A stretch of 18,207 nt of DNA from Rhodocollybia butyracea (lineage: Eukaryota > Basidiomycota > Agaricomycetes > Agaricales > Omphalotaceae), in contig JADNRY010001046.1 in the NCBI GenBank assembly GCA_015501585.1, forward strand, positions 1 through 18,207, in the 5' to 3' direction. Made by a program: the position numbers and the translations under genes. Positions 9,894 to 18,207 of this stretch are shown here, piece after piece (the stretch's first letter is position 1; each line of letters starts with the position of its first letter). The notes below the pieces were generated by a model, which searched no databases, was not told the origin of the DNA, and saw nothing but the letters and a program-made list of their open reading frames with translations.

Positions 9894-11343
9894 TTAATCG
9901 ATCGTCAGCAACGACTTCAAGTTTACCAGGCGTTCTTGTTTGGTCATCCAATCTACCCAATCCACTGAATCAATCGACTTCGATACTTTCTCGAATTCAG
10001 CACCTAGAAAGTTCCCGAAGAAATTCTGTGCCATTTCAAGCGCCATGCTTGAGGGAATATCTGCGCCCAGATACAGGTCAATTCTCTTCAGGGTACATTC
10101 TGACCGTTCCAACATGTTTTTCAACTCGCCGAGCCGAAATTCCCGTTTGGTACCTGTTTCCCAGCGCATCACTTCAACTGTGAGACTAAACGGTGTGCCA
10201 ACCGGTGTGATTTTCAGCTGTGTCAAATTGGGAAGACGGACAGAACTCCAGGCACCACAGCAAAAATGGTCACAAAGTTCCAACACTGAGAGAATGGGGT
10301 GCGAGAAGTCCTGTTCATAAGGAGGGGGTGTAAAGTCGGGAAGTAAAGAGCTGGGAAAGAAGGAGTCGACTTTCAAGTCTTTTAACAAAGGACACTTTTG
10401 CAATAGGCCTACAAGAGAGTACCCGACATATAGACCGACTTTCAAGACCTTAAGGGTGTCAAGAATGATTGCGTCTGTTTCGAACAGAGTGGAGACTTCC
10501 AGTTTCTGGAGGGGAGGGATATAGTAAAACATCGAGGCAAGATGATTCTGGCGCAGGTCACCATCGAATATGAACCGAATGCTCAGTTCTTCAAGAAGAG
10601 GGAAAAGGGACTCGGACCCGGAACGAGCAAGTTCGGCTTCAAACAGACGAAGAATTCTATCGTCAACCCCTAATGTGGACCCGTGAAGCTTTAAGGTCCT
10701 CCATCGGTTCGCCCGGTTTACTAATGTGCCCAAAACATCAAAATGAGCAGAAGTGGCAATGGTATGACTACCCTCCATGTTAATCCTGATGTCCATTGGG
10801 ACATAAGATCCTGAGTGCAGAATACATGCCTGCATGAAGTTGAGCACCTGGAGGGAGCGGAGATCGCTGCCTCCTATTGGGATATCGATACCTATGCATG
10901 ACCATAATACAGGGCACGAAAGAGCCTCGTTTCGCCACCGGGCGCAAACCCAGGTGAGCGTGAAGACTGTGCCACGCAGCTTCCTAGGTGAAGACATATA
11001 TATAACTGATTTCAGCCCTCCCAATAGCAAGGTCAAATATTTCGGTCAAAACTTCCGATGGAAGAGTTCGGATGGGAGCAAGAAGCGATTCCTGAAGCTC
11101 TAGCGTTTTCAAGATCTGAAGACGGGTCATAGTGTCTGAGCAAACATCTAAATCGCTGCGAGTACGGACTATAAGAGCGCGAATATGGGCTCTTTCTTTG
11201 AACGAGTTCGGGATATTGTTGAATCTGATGTTGGTGAGGAATTTTTCAGCGCTATGCTGGTATGCAGAGTAGAGCAATTGATCTGGCTGGAAAGACTCCG
11301 CAGAATTGAGTGTTGGGTTGCGTAAGTCAGTGCTGGACGCCAT
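9894..11343 (-). pseudogene. F-box copy C, F-box/leucine-rich gene with one frameshift
   Basis: Reads from ATG at 11343 (MASSTDLRNPT) through the F-box core (LPSEVLTEIFDLA), where the frame runs into TAG at 10984-10986. The rest, from KLRGTVFTLTWVCARWR to the LLTID end (TAA at 9894-9896), is a single open frame of about 350 codons in another register. Against copy D the interval from the ISYI codons to KLRG is 34 bases instead of 36, next to a TATATATA run at about 10996-11004, so a net two-base loss explains the break. No other lesion was found. A 23-base GT..AG stretch here is too short to be an intron. It is either a recently dead gene or a sequence error at the TA run; corrected, it would be about 480 residues like copy D. 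Confidence 0.85.
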
Positions 11344-11582
11344 GACAGTAAAAATGAACAGCGTAACAGCGACGAGAGTGCAACTAGCCTGGACAGCTGT
11401 TAGTTAAGGAATAAAAGTCGTTGGAGGCAAGGTAAATGTCGGAACTTTTAAATTGATACTTATAACGATATTATGTATTCGGGCCGGACCTCAAAAAACC
11501 AAAAATTCTGTCAAGGTTGTGGCTACCTAGCCTCCAGGCAACCTGGTAATTATATACAAGAAAATAGAAATTATGGCGCGGT
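11344..11582. other. Junction between F-box C and F-box D, no SDR present
   Basis: The first ~70 bases (to about 11420) resemble the 5' flank of F-box B and D (GAGAGTGCAACTA and neighbours). The last ~50 bases (ACCTGGTAATTATATACA near 11538) resemble the 3' flank of the F-box genes in units 1 and 2. An SDR and its convergent spacer would be expected between them; only about 120 unmatched bases are there. This is most simply a deletion or unequal crossover scar. Confidence 0.6.
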
Positions 11583-13028
11583 TCATCTCAAGGTATCAAA
11601 AGCCCTTTTTCGCTGACAACTTTCTTGGTTCGTCATCCAATCTATCCAATCCACTGAATCGATCCATTTTGAAGCCTTCTCAAATCTTGCATCTAGAAAG
11701 ACCCTAGAAAACGTCCGTGCTATTTTAAGCGCAATGCTAGTAGAAAGTTCTTGTGCGTTCAAATACAAGTCAATTCTCTCCAAGGGGCATTTCGACCGTT
11801 CCAGCGTTTCTTTCAGCTCGCTAAGCTGGGTTTGCGGTTCGAAATCTCTCTCCCAATCTATCGCGTCAACCATGAGACCAACCGGGGTGACTGTCAGTCG
11901 TGTCAAATTGGGAAGATGGATGGAGCTCCAGGCACCGTAGTCAAAACGATCACCGAGTCCCAACACTGAGAGAATGGGGTGCGAGAAGCCTTGTGTATCG
12001 GGAGGGGGTGTATGAACTCGACTGGCAACGAAGGAGTCGACTTTCAAGTCCTCTAACAAAGGACACTTTCGGAGCAGGCCTGCAAGAGAGTGCCCAGCAT
12101 ATATACCAACTTTCAAGATTGTCAAAGTGTCCAGACTGGCTGTGTCTGTTTCAAAGAGAGTGGAGACTTCTAACTTCTGGAGGGGAGGGATATAGTACAG
12201 CACTGAGGCAAGACGATTCTGGATTATGTTACCATCGAATGGGAACTGAATGCTCAATTCTTCAAGAAGAGGGAAAAGAGACTCGGACCCGGAACGAGCA
12301 AGTTCGGCGTCAAACAGACGAAGAATTTTATGATCGACACCTGATGTGAACCCGTGAAGCTTTAAGGACCTCCATCGGTTCCCCCGATTTACCAATGTGT
12401 CCAAAACATTAACATGAGCGGAAGGAATACCATTGCTATTGTACCTCATAACAATCGTGACGTCCATTGGCACACAAGATCCTGAGCGCATAATGCATTC
12501 CTGCATGAACTCGAGCACCTGGACGGAACAGAGACTGCGATGCCCTGGAAGATCGACATATATGCGTGACCAGAATGCAGCGCGCAACAGAGCCTCCTTT
12601 CGCCACCTGGCGCAAACCCAGGTGAGAGGGAAGATTGTGCCACGCAGTTTCTTAGGGGTTTCTGAAGATATATAACTGATTTTGGGGTATCCCATCTCAG
12701 TAACAAGGTTAAAGATTTCGATCAAAATTTCCGATGGGAAAGTTCGGATGGGGGTAAGAAGGGATTCCTGGAGCTCTAGTGTTTTCAAGATCTGAAGACG
12801 GGTTATAGGATCTGAACAAAGATCTAAATCGCTGCGAGTACGGACGATAAGAGCCCGTAGATGTACTCTTTCTTCGAACGAGTTTGGAATATTGTTGAAT
12901 CTGATCTTGGTGAGGGTTTCCTCAGAGCTACGCTGGTATGCAGAGTAGAGGATTTGATCTGGCTGGAAGGGCTCCACAGAAATGGCTGTTGGGTTGCGTG
13001 TGTCGGTGCTGGACGCGCTGGACGCCAT
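11583..13028 (-). CDS. F-box / leucine-rich repeat-like protein, F-box copy D (intact)
   Basis: A single uninterrupted exon encodes 481 residues. A F-box-like core lies at about residues 93-145 (FPSEILIEIFNL, then LTWVCARWRKEAL), preceded by a charged helix-rich stretch (about 50-90, LRALIVRTRSDLD). Residues from about 225 to 400 are leucine-rich (LLEELSIQF, LQKLEVSTLF, LTILKVG, LEDLKVDSF, LTRLTVTPVG), suggesting a degenerate LRR substrate-binding region. F-box proteins of this design usually join SCF ubiquitin ligases through Skp1; that role is inferred. The ATG at 13028 is preferred over an in-frame ATG at 13085 because MASS.TD.RNPT is the start kept in copies B and C. The last ~12 residues differ from copies B and C. 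It is the only F-box copy without a break. Confidence 0.88.
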   Translation of the reverse strand: MASSASSTDTRNPTAISVEPFQPDQILYSAYQRSSEETLTKIRFNNIPNSFEERVHLRALIVRTRSDLDLCSDPITRLQILKTLELQESLLTPIRTFPSEILIEIFNLVTEMGYPKISYISSETPKKLRGTIFPLTWVCARWRKEALLRAAFWSRIYVDLPGHRSLCSVQVLEFMQECIMRSGSCVPMDVTIVMRYNSNGIPSAHVNVLDTLVNRGNRWRSLKLHGFTSGVDHKILRLFDAELARSGSESLFPLLEELSIQFPFDGNIIQNRLASVLYYIPPLQKLEVSTLFETDTASLDTLTILKVGIYAGHSLAGLLRKCPLLEDLKVDSFVASRVHTPPPDTQGFSHPILSVLGLGDRFDYGAWSSIHLPNLTRLTVTPVGLMVDAIDWERDFEPQTQLSELKETLERSKCPLERIDLYLNAQELSTSIALKIARTFSRVFLDARFEKASKWIDSVDWIDWMTNQESCQRKRAFDTLR

Positions 13029-13419
13029 GACACTAAGAACGAAGAGTGTATGTACGGTAACGAGAGTGCAACTATCCCGGCCCAATCCCGACTAGCCGTT
13101 ATTAGCTAGCGAAGAAAAGTCAACAAGACTCGGTGAGCCCGGCCAATGTTTGTAAGCGGCGTGCCTAATTCTTTTCTCGTACTACTACTAGGCCATAATC
13201 GATCGCTCGCCCAAGCTGCTAAATGCTGCACGGTGGATTTGCACGTTACTCTACTGAGTACTGGAACCAGGTAAGTAGAATGACATTGCCAAGGATACAA
13301 AGTCGACTGTCAAAGTATAATTACAGTGATGTCTTGTCTCCCATAAGTAAACTCACCCTGGGAAGCGAGCTTGATTTAAGTAAACGGTTTAGCAATCGTC
13401 TCAGAACCCAACCCTCATC
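13029..13419. promoter_or_regulatory. Divergent intergenic region, F-box D / SDR4
   Basis: This 391-base region probably holds the promoter of intact F-box D and that of the dead SDR4. The first ~110 bases resemble the 5' flanks of F-box B and C (AACGAGAGTGCAACTA, TTAGCTAGCGAAG). The SDR side is poorly conserved with the other SDR flanks beyond GATTTAAGTA near 13372 and CCCAACCCTCATC directly before the ATG. No clear TATA element is visible for F-box D. Confidence 0.4.
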
Positions 13420-14641
13420 ATGTTCGGCTTATTCTCGCAAAAGCCTCAATGGAATATTTCTTCCATTCCCGACTTGACTGGCCGCGTTTGCAATTGTGAC
13501 AGGAGGAAACGCTGGCATTGGATTTGTTACGTGCCGTGAACTTGCGCGGAAGGGCGCAAGAGTGTAGTCAGTATTCCAGCAACAGCTCCTCTGGTAGCAA
13601 ATATACTCAAGTGGCGAAGTATGCTGTCTAGGACAGAATCTCGTGCACTGGCCGCCATCGAACAAATTAAGCAAGAGCTGGGACCCAGTGTGGATTCCAA
13701 GCTGCAGTATATCAACTTCGACCTGCAGAGCCTCAAGACTGGCAAAAAGGCCGCTGAAGAGTTTATGGAACTGGAGACGAGGCTAGATATCTTGGTCAAC
13801 AATGCTGGAATTGTAAGTCGCGGTTCTGTTTAAAATGCGGCATCTAAACCGGTACCGCTGTAGATGGCGATGCCATACGAACTTGGACCCGACGGAATCG
13901 AGATTCAGGCGTGCAACGGAACTGGACATTTCGCTCTAACTATCCCTCTGCTTCCGCTCTTGAAACAGACTGCTGCATTGCCAAACTCGCACGTACGAAT
14001 AGTGAAACGTCACAGCCAGGGATATCACTTCGCGCGCTCTGTAACGCCTGATTTTTTCGTCTCTCGAAAGGCTGAATCAAAAGACGTGGTCAACCATGGG
14101 TAGATATGGGCTATCGAAATTAACGGTTAGTACATATCTTCTGATTGCGCTTCGTTTACTAACTGACCAAGTACAGAACATTCTATTCAGTAACGAACTT
14201 CAGAAACGTTTAGATCGGGATGGTATATATTGCGTTTCCGTTCATCCTGGAGTCGTAAACACAGCACTTTATCGCGGTGGGTAGACATTGCAATCGCAAT
14301 TTTCTTCATTTTCATCTTTTTCGCAGGTGCTGAGCATTCATGGCATTTGTTACACCCCTTATCCGATTTCTTTCAAAGTTCTACTTGACCCCAGAACAAG
14401 GTGCACTCACGCAACTTTACGCGGCGACTTCGTTGGAAGTGGAGGAAAAGAACCTGAAGTAATTGATTCTTACAGCCAATTCGTTCTGCGCTGACGATTT
14501 AAATCTTTTTCAACTCAGAGCTGCGTTTCTCGTTCCGGTTGCCAAGCACACAGGCAAAGCTCTCTCGCGGAGGACAAGGACGGTAGATTAGGTGGGCAAT
14601 TTTGGGATCTCTGCGAGGCGCTTGTGAAGCAGAAAACTTGA
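13420..14641 (+). pseudogene. SDR copy 4, diverged SDR pseudogene
   Basis: This is the most diverged SDR copy. It keeps the MFGLFSQKPQWN start, the NNAGI motif, RYGLSK, HPGVVNTALYRGG and the six-exon layout, with all five introns at the expected positions; the first donor is changed to GTCAGT. An extra T at about 13487-13489 shifts the frame in the nucleotide-binding region, giving TGA at 13537-13539. Further breaks are an extra base near 14052-14058 (a T run) and a lost base near 14563. The segment VNITS of the intact copy reads VKRHS here, apparently through two indels that cancel. It stands alone, divergent from intact F-box D, and no F-box follows it. Confidence 0.88.
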
Positions 14642-15033
14642 GAGTGCATTGGATCGGCGTCGATTTGCAGAGATATATATATACGGAATAGTAGATGATG
14701 GTATTGTGCATTATACCCGGACACACGAACGTTTAATTCCGAGCGTGGTATCGAGATATTAGTACATCGACGCGCAAGAACAATAGTGTTCGAAAGAATT
14801 TAACCAACACGACTCGGTATGCAGCAATCTGAGGAGCGATCGTGAAGGCTGCATCAGGGAACTGCCAAGCTCGTGTGTAAAACTAATCATGGATTGTCAG
14901 CATAGAGCAAAGAAATACACAGGAATGGTTACTGGAAAAATATAAAAGTTACACTTGCTATGATGGATATACGAGAGACTCTAAATGGTACGCTCATGCG
15001 TGAGGTAAAACGAGGGTGGCACTATGTGGAAAA
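14642..15033. other. Spacer between the array and the carrier gene
   Basis: This is the region between the 3' end of SDR4 and the 3' end of the carrier gene. It does not resemble the convergent spacers of units 1-3, so array homology ends at or soon after the SDR4 stop. It contains an ATATATATAT run near 14671-14682 and nothing else I can identify. Confidence 0.45.
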
Positions 15034-16291
15034 TCAAGGCGTCCGTGAAGACAAATGTCTCATCAACAGCTCATATCTGAAAATCTTGAGCGTTCGGAAC
15101 AAAGAGGAGATGAGAGCAACGCACGTTAACATGGTGACCGCACTGTTGGGTACAGTTCGCAGGAGATTAATCGACAGTCCTTTATATAGACTTGTCCATC
15201 CTTCTTTGCGGATAAGTTTCCGTGAAGTGTAAATTACGCCCCGTTTAGAATGCTGTTTTATCATTCCATCCGATGATAGATCATCAGTGAGAGGCCGGCG
15301 TTGGGTTTGAAGGCGTGTTCGTATGACTTCGTGAGGGTATGTAGTTACGGAGGCAGTCATTTTGGCGATGGCAGAACAGATAAGGATTGTACGGCTCGTT
15401 AAAGGTTGGTCCGAGTCACCTTCTAAAAGAAAAAAGCAAACTCAGTTAGCTCTGGGTTACTCCTGCACGAGAAGAGGCCAACTTACGCGACCAGATTTTG
15501 AGCTGTTCGTAGAGGGGAAATTGCACTGCGACATGTGCTATCCCAAGTATACTAGGCAGGAGACCTCGATAGAAGGCTCGAATGCCTTCACTACGATATA
15601 TGGTGAGTGCGGCATCGAATGTATGTCGATAACGGACTTCGTTTCGGGATTGTGTCTGTACGTTTCATTGATGAACTAGAATCGGCGAAAATAAGTCACA
15701 GAAACGTACCATAAACCGTGTTTTGATGACCCAAAGTGGATTGGTACATATTGTGCTACAAGCTCCAGCCGCCATTGCTGATAAGATGTGAAGAGACCAT
15801 GGATGTTCTCGCATATCTGGTTGGTAGCCCTTGACTTGCGCAGCAGGGTAAATCTTGGATTTTGAGCTGGCACCGAGAGGAGGTTCGCCAAAAGTTGACT
15901 TGATTCCATCGTATACAGCAAAGTATATAGCCCAGGTAGGAAGATAACCGAGAATTGTTGGTCCAAGGCCACGATAGAAACCACGAAGACCGTCGTATTT
16001 CGCGATGCTTTTGATTGTTCCTTCATTACGGAAGCTTAACGAAAGCAAGAAAAACAAGTAGCAGGATACTCACCAAAGATACCCTCGTACCCAACCTGAC
16101 CATGGACAAATCTCTGAGCTTGCAGCTTTGTCTTGACGACATCGAGAGGACATGTTGCAACACTTGCAACGAGACCCCGCCCGCCCCAGCTAATGAAGAA
16201 AGTTTTGTTGATAAACTGCAGTTACAGTGCACACGAACAGTGCAGAAAAATACTCACCGATCATGCTGTTTGCAGTCCATTTGGGCTGCAT
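15034..16291 (-). CDS. Mitochondrial carrier (SLC25), NAD+/pyrimidine-nucleotide carrier type
   Basis: Exons on the minus strand are 16258-~16291 (start uncertain), 16074-16189, 15710-16020, 15487-15655, 15125-15422 and 15034-15076; introns are 48-68 bases. The three carrier signatures are present: PLDVVKTK, NPLWVIKTR and PHEVIRTR. LGPTILGYLPTWAIYF and LLPSILGIAHVAVQFPLYE resemble yeast Ndt1/Yia6 and related NAD+ or pyrimidine carriers, which exchange nucleotides across the inner mitochondrial membrane. From ATG 16280 the exons sum to 960 bases, 319 residues. That start gives a charged sequence in place of the expected first helix. The other frame of exon 1 (ATG 16291, MQPKWTANSMI) joins exon 2 as AGAG, as expected for helix 1, but is one base out of phase with PLDVVKTK. 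The 5' end is thus either shifted by a one-base loss at about 16175-16188 or wrongly sequenced. Confidence 0.85.
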
Positions 16292-16720
16292 AGCTTTGCC
16301 CGCAGATGGGCGGGGTCCTGGCGCCGTTCTGCTTCCAATGGCTGTAGAGAGGCTCGGGCGTGATGTACACTGACGAAGATTCGGTAAAAGATGAGATGAC
16401 TGAGCCTCGTTTCCCGAAAACCTCCGGTCAAGCCGGCCATTCGCGGCAAAGCCGTGCGGCCTCCGTTTCTATCTCTGGTGGAGCGTATCCTGTTTTGTAT
16501 ATACGCTGTTCATCTGCTTGTAACGGAGGCAAGTTCCGTTGGGCTTTGAGCTATAGATGCGCCTACATACTCCTACATATCTTCCGCATCGGGTGGTCTG
16601 GTGGGATAGGGCTTCATCATCCGAACTTCTATGTAGTCTCATACTGCGTAATTTTTCAGTGCCATACCGAGAGTAACAATAAGACAGATCGATAGAATAT
16701 TGCTAGTTGTGTAGGAACGC
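16292..16720. other. 5' region of the carrier gene, no further gene seen
   Basis: On the minus strand, frames continue open upstream of the carrier start to about 16470, so a longer N-terminal extension is possible, but no further ATG in a suitable frame was found. The carrier promoter is likely within this stretch. The plus-strand open frames over 16360-16695 have no recognisable content. Confidence 0.4.
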
Positions 16721-17137
16721 TTGTATTTACATGTTATCACTATAAGAGGCAAGTGCGTGCAAAGACCTTCCGAAGAGTATTTTTCAAGCTTTGTAAAGGA
16801 AGGGTTTAAAACCTGGCTCGACAGCACGGGGATTCCAATACCAATGCTCTCGAATCGACAGAAGATTCCCAGAGGTAGGAAGCGTGTCTATACCAACAAC
16901 ATTGGCATGCCTGGAAGAGAAGTGTATGAGTATTGGAACGACGCTCGCCAAACATTACCTACTTCTGTTTCAGATGAGAAAGCAAATCAGAAAACAATTC
17001 TGGACCAATGGTGTTATGGCAATGAGAAGCAGCAAGATAGCCTCCCGATCGGCACTTGGAACCTCTTTTGCAAGTATCTGTGTCGTCTCCGCGCCAAAGG
17101 AATCGACTTGGAAAGAATGTCCTATGTGTCTAGATAG
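16721..17137 (+). CDS. Unrecognised 138-codon ORF
   Basis: An open frame of 138 codons runs from ATG 16721 to a TAG. The translation has a basic patch (QKIPRGRKRVY, about residues 47-57) and mixed polar content, and I do not recognise it. No signal peptide or membrane helix is evident. Two other frames are open over the last 250 bases, including one on the opposite strand, which weakens the case. It lies between the carrier 5' end and the degraded gene at the right edge, and could be part of a decayed gene or chance. Confidence 0.25.
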   Translation: MYLHVITIRGKCVQRPSEEYFSSFVKEGFKTWLDSTGIPIPMLSNRQKIPRGRKRVYTNNIGMPGREVYEYWNDARQTLPTSVSDEKANQKTILDQWCYGNEKQQDSLPIGTWNLFCKYLCRLRAKGIDLERMSYVSR

Positions 17138-17173
17138 CTGAACTGAAATGTTAGTAATGTACATTCTCAATAA

Positions 17174-18207
17174 CTAAACTTTGTTCACCAAGTAAGGCCA
17201 CCTCGTGAAACAGCGGCGTCCATACAATGGGGGGCACGATGAACATTCAATAAGAGGATTAGCAAGATGTAAGTCGTCAATTGTCGTTGTTTCGGGGTCA
17301 AGGTTACAAGCTTCAATGATCTTCTTTGTGTCTTGGGATCCGCTATCGTTGTATATGAGAGTACTAGACAGTCCAGAGGCCTAACGGACGTTTAGCAATC
17401 CAGGATGGAATGTAAATGTCTAAACGCTCGTCACTACGATCGATGTAGGGACCTTTCGTGGCAACAACGATGGTAAAACATTTGCGGGTAATGTAACACC
17501 TTTACCGTACAAGATGAGCATGCAAAGACAGAAGTCGCAAGATGCAAATCAGGGACAGTGGCGCTTGGACGACTTTTTCGTAAAATTTCCAGGACCTCCT
17601 GTACTTTCGCAGGTCGCCATTCATTTATAATGCTAGGCAGGATTCCAACAGTTTGGATTTACAGAGCTGGCATCAAGCCGTTCATCAAAGGGTGTATCCC
17701 AATGAGTGCTTCATACGGGGTCCGTGAGGACATTCACCTGCAGTAGGGAAAGGATCTCGAAGATCAGTTTCTGACTCGATCTGGAGGAGCAGGTCCAAAA
17801 AGAGACGATAGCGCGATCCAAGGGCTTCATCACGTTGTCGAACCAAGCGTTCCGCCTGATAGTCCGATAACATTTGTACCAGTTCAGTTTCCATGCAGTT
17901 CCAGCCTAAAGGCATTGAATCAAGTAGACATCACCAAGAGCTGGAGTGTATTCGCACCATGATCTGTTAACTTCTTCGGTTGTGACACCGATTTATGCCT
18001 CGTGAATGTATCCCGATAATAATCCTTGATCATCGTCTCTGCTTCTGTACGCCATCCAATTTGTTCAAGTCGTTTGAGTATCCTACGATCAATGACTTAA
18101 GCTAGTGAAAGCATAATCACAAAACGACCACGTACGCCTCCTTCCGTTCCTTGCGAAGCTTAGTAGTTGATCAGCACGTTCGCCTAGTTTGGCATTAAGC
18201 CACCTTC
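17174..18207 (-). pseudogene. Degraded gene of an agaricomycete family with C-terminal Cys pairs (5' end outside window)
   Basis: Read leftward, the first part splices well: exons 18136-18207, 17958-18095 and 17738-17905, with introns of 40 and 52 bases, give WLNAKLGERADQLL, IDRRILKRLEQIGW, QPKKLT and a helical charged stretch (ERLVRQRDEALGSRYRLF). Downstream pieces continue the same family: YEALIGIHPL, LPSIINEWRPAKVQEVLEIL, LATSVFACSSC, LHYPQMFYHRC and IIEACNLDPETTT, then ECSSC, ending at TAG 17174-17176. These resemble a lineage-specific agaricomycete family, often with an N-terminal F-box (from memory). The pieces are not in one frame: shifts lie near 17715-17735 and a TAA lies near 17666. 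It is probably a decayed copy. It shares no visible homology with F-boxes A-D. Confidence 0.6.

Larger units (their letters stand above)
1268..14641. repeat. Tandem array of SDR / F-box units
   Basis: A unit made of a plus-strand SDR gene and a convergent minus-strand F-box gene recurs across this stretch. SDR start codons lie at 1329, 4090, 7999 and 13420; F-box 3' ends lie at 3259, 6034, 9894 and 11583. Coding regions, introns, the 5' flank of the SDR and the convergent spacer are all similar between copies, which indicates DNA-level segmental duplication and not retrotransposition. The simplest reading is five units: SDR1/F-box A, SDR2/F-box B, SDR3/F-box C, a unit reduced to F-box D, and a unit reduced to SDR4. 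Unequal crossing-over between units would explain the missing pieces. Confidence 0.85.

Noticed and set aside
10984..11010. A GT..AG intron to repair the F-box C frame
   Set aside because: The only candidate is about 23 bases, below a usable intron size, and copies B and D are continuous here.
13029..13085. Upstream in-frame ATG of F-box D at 13085 as the true start
   Set aside because: The 19 extra codons have no counterpart in copies B and C, whereas MASS/MAFS at 13028 is the start shared by all three.
1268..14641. Array as a transposon family or secondary-metabolite cluster
   Set aside because: There is no transposase, reverse transcriptase, long terminal repeat, polyketide synthase, peptide synthetase or P450; the repeats are explained by tandem duplication of two genes.
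16026..16232. Minus-strand 68-codon ORF as a separate small protein
   Set aside because: It overlaps carrier exon 2 in a different frame and includes an intron; the PLDVVKTK frame is the coding one.

Overview
The window looks like nuclear DNA of an agaricomycete (mushroom-forming basidiomycete). Coding stretches are split by many short GT..AG introns of about 40-70 bases. One protein family here (F-box and leucine-rich, with a PSEILxEIF and WVCARWR core) is typical of lineage-specific expansions in Agaricales, and the degraded gene at the right edge belongs to another agaricomycete-specific family. No bacterial-style operons, tRNA, rRNA or CRISPR arrays were seen.

Bases 1-1270 hold no gene I can name, apart from a weak exon candidate at the left edge. 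Bases 1270-14641 are a tandem array built from one repeating unit: a plus-strand short-chain dehydrogenase/reductase gene (SDR, six exons) followed by a convergent minus-strand F-box/leucine-rich gene (no introns). In order: SDR1 (+, 1329-2550), F-box A (-, 3' half only), SDR2 (+, 4090-5293), F-box B (-, 6034-7450), SDR3 (+, 7999-9231), F-box C (-, 9894-11343), F-box D (-, 11583-13028), SDR4 (+, 13420-14641). This fits five units: three SDR-F-box pairs, one unit that has lost its SDR (F-box D) and one with no F-box (SDR4). Spacers between paired genes are homologous too, so the duplications were segmental, and every SDR copy keeps the same intron positions.

Only one gene of each type reads through intact. 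SDR3 splices to a 318-residue enzyme with TGGNTGLG, NNAG, Ser and YxxxK motifs. F-box D is an open 481-codon gene. SDR1, SDR2, SDR4 and F-boxes A, B and C carry frameshifts, stops or truncations of differing number, as expected for birth-and-death evolution. The two intact genes lie in different units.

Right of the array, 15034-16291 (-) encodes a mitochondrial carrier of the SLC25 family, closest to NAD+/pyrimidine-nucleotide carriers, in six exons. Its first transmembrane helix seems to be out of frame by one base. An unrecognised plus-strand ORF follows (16721-17137). The right edge (17174-18207, -) is the 3' part of a degraded gene from an agaricomycete family with C-terminal Cys pairs. 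All family names rest on reading motifs by eye; no database search was possible.
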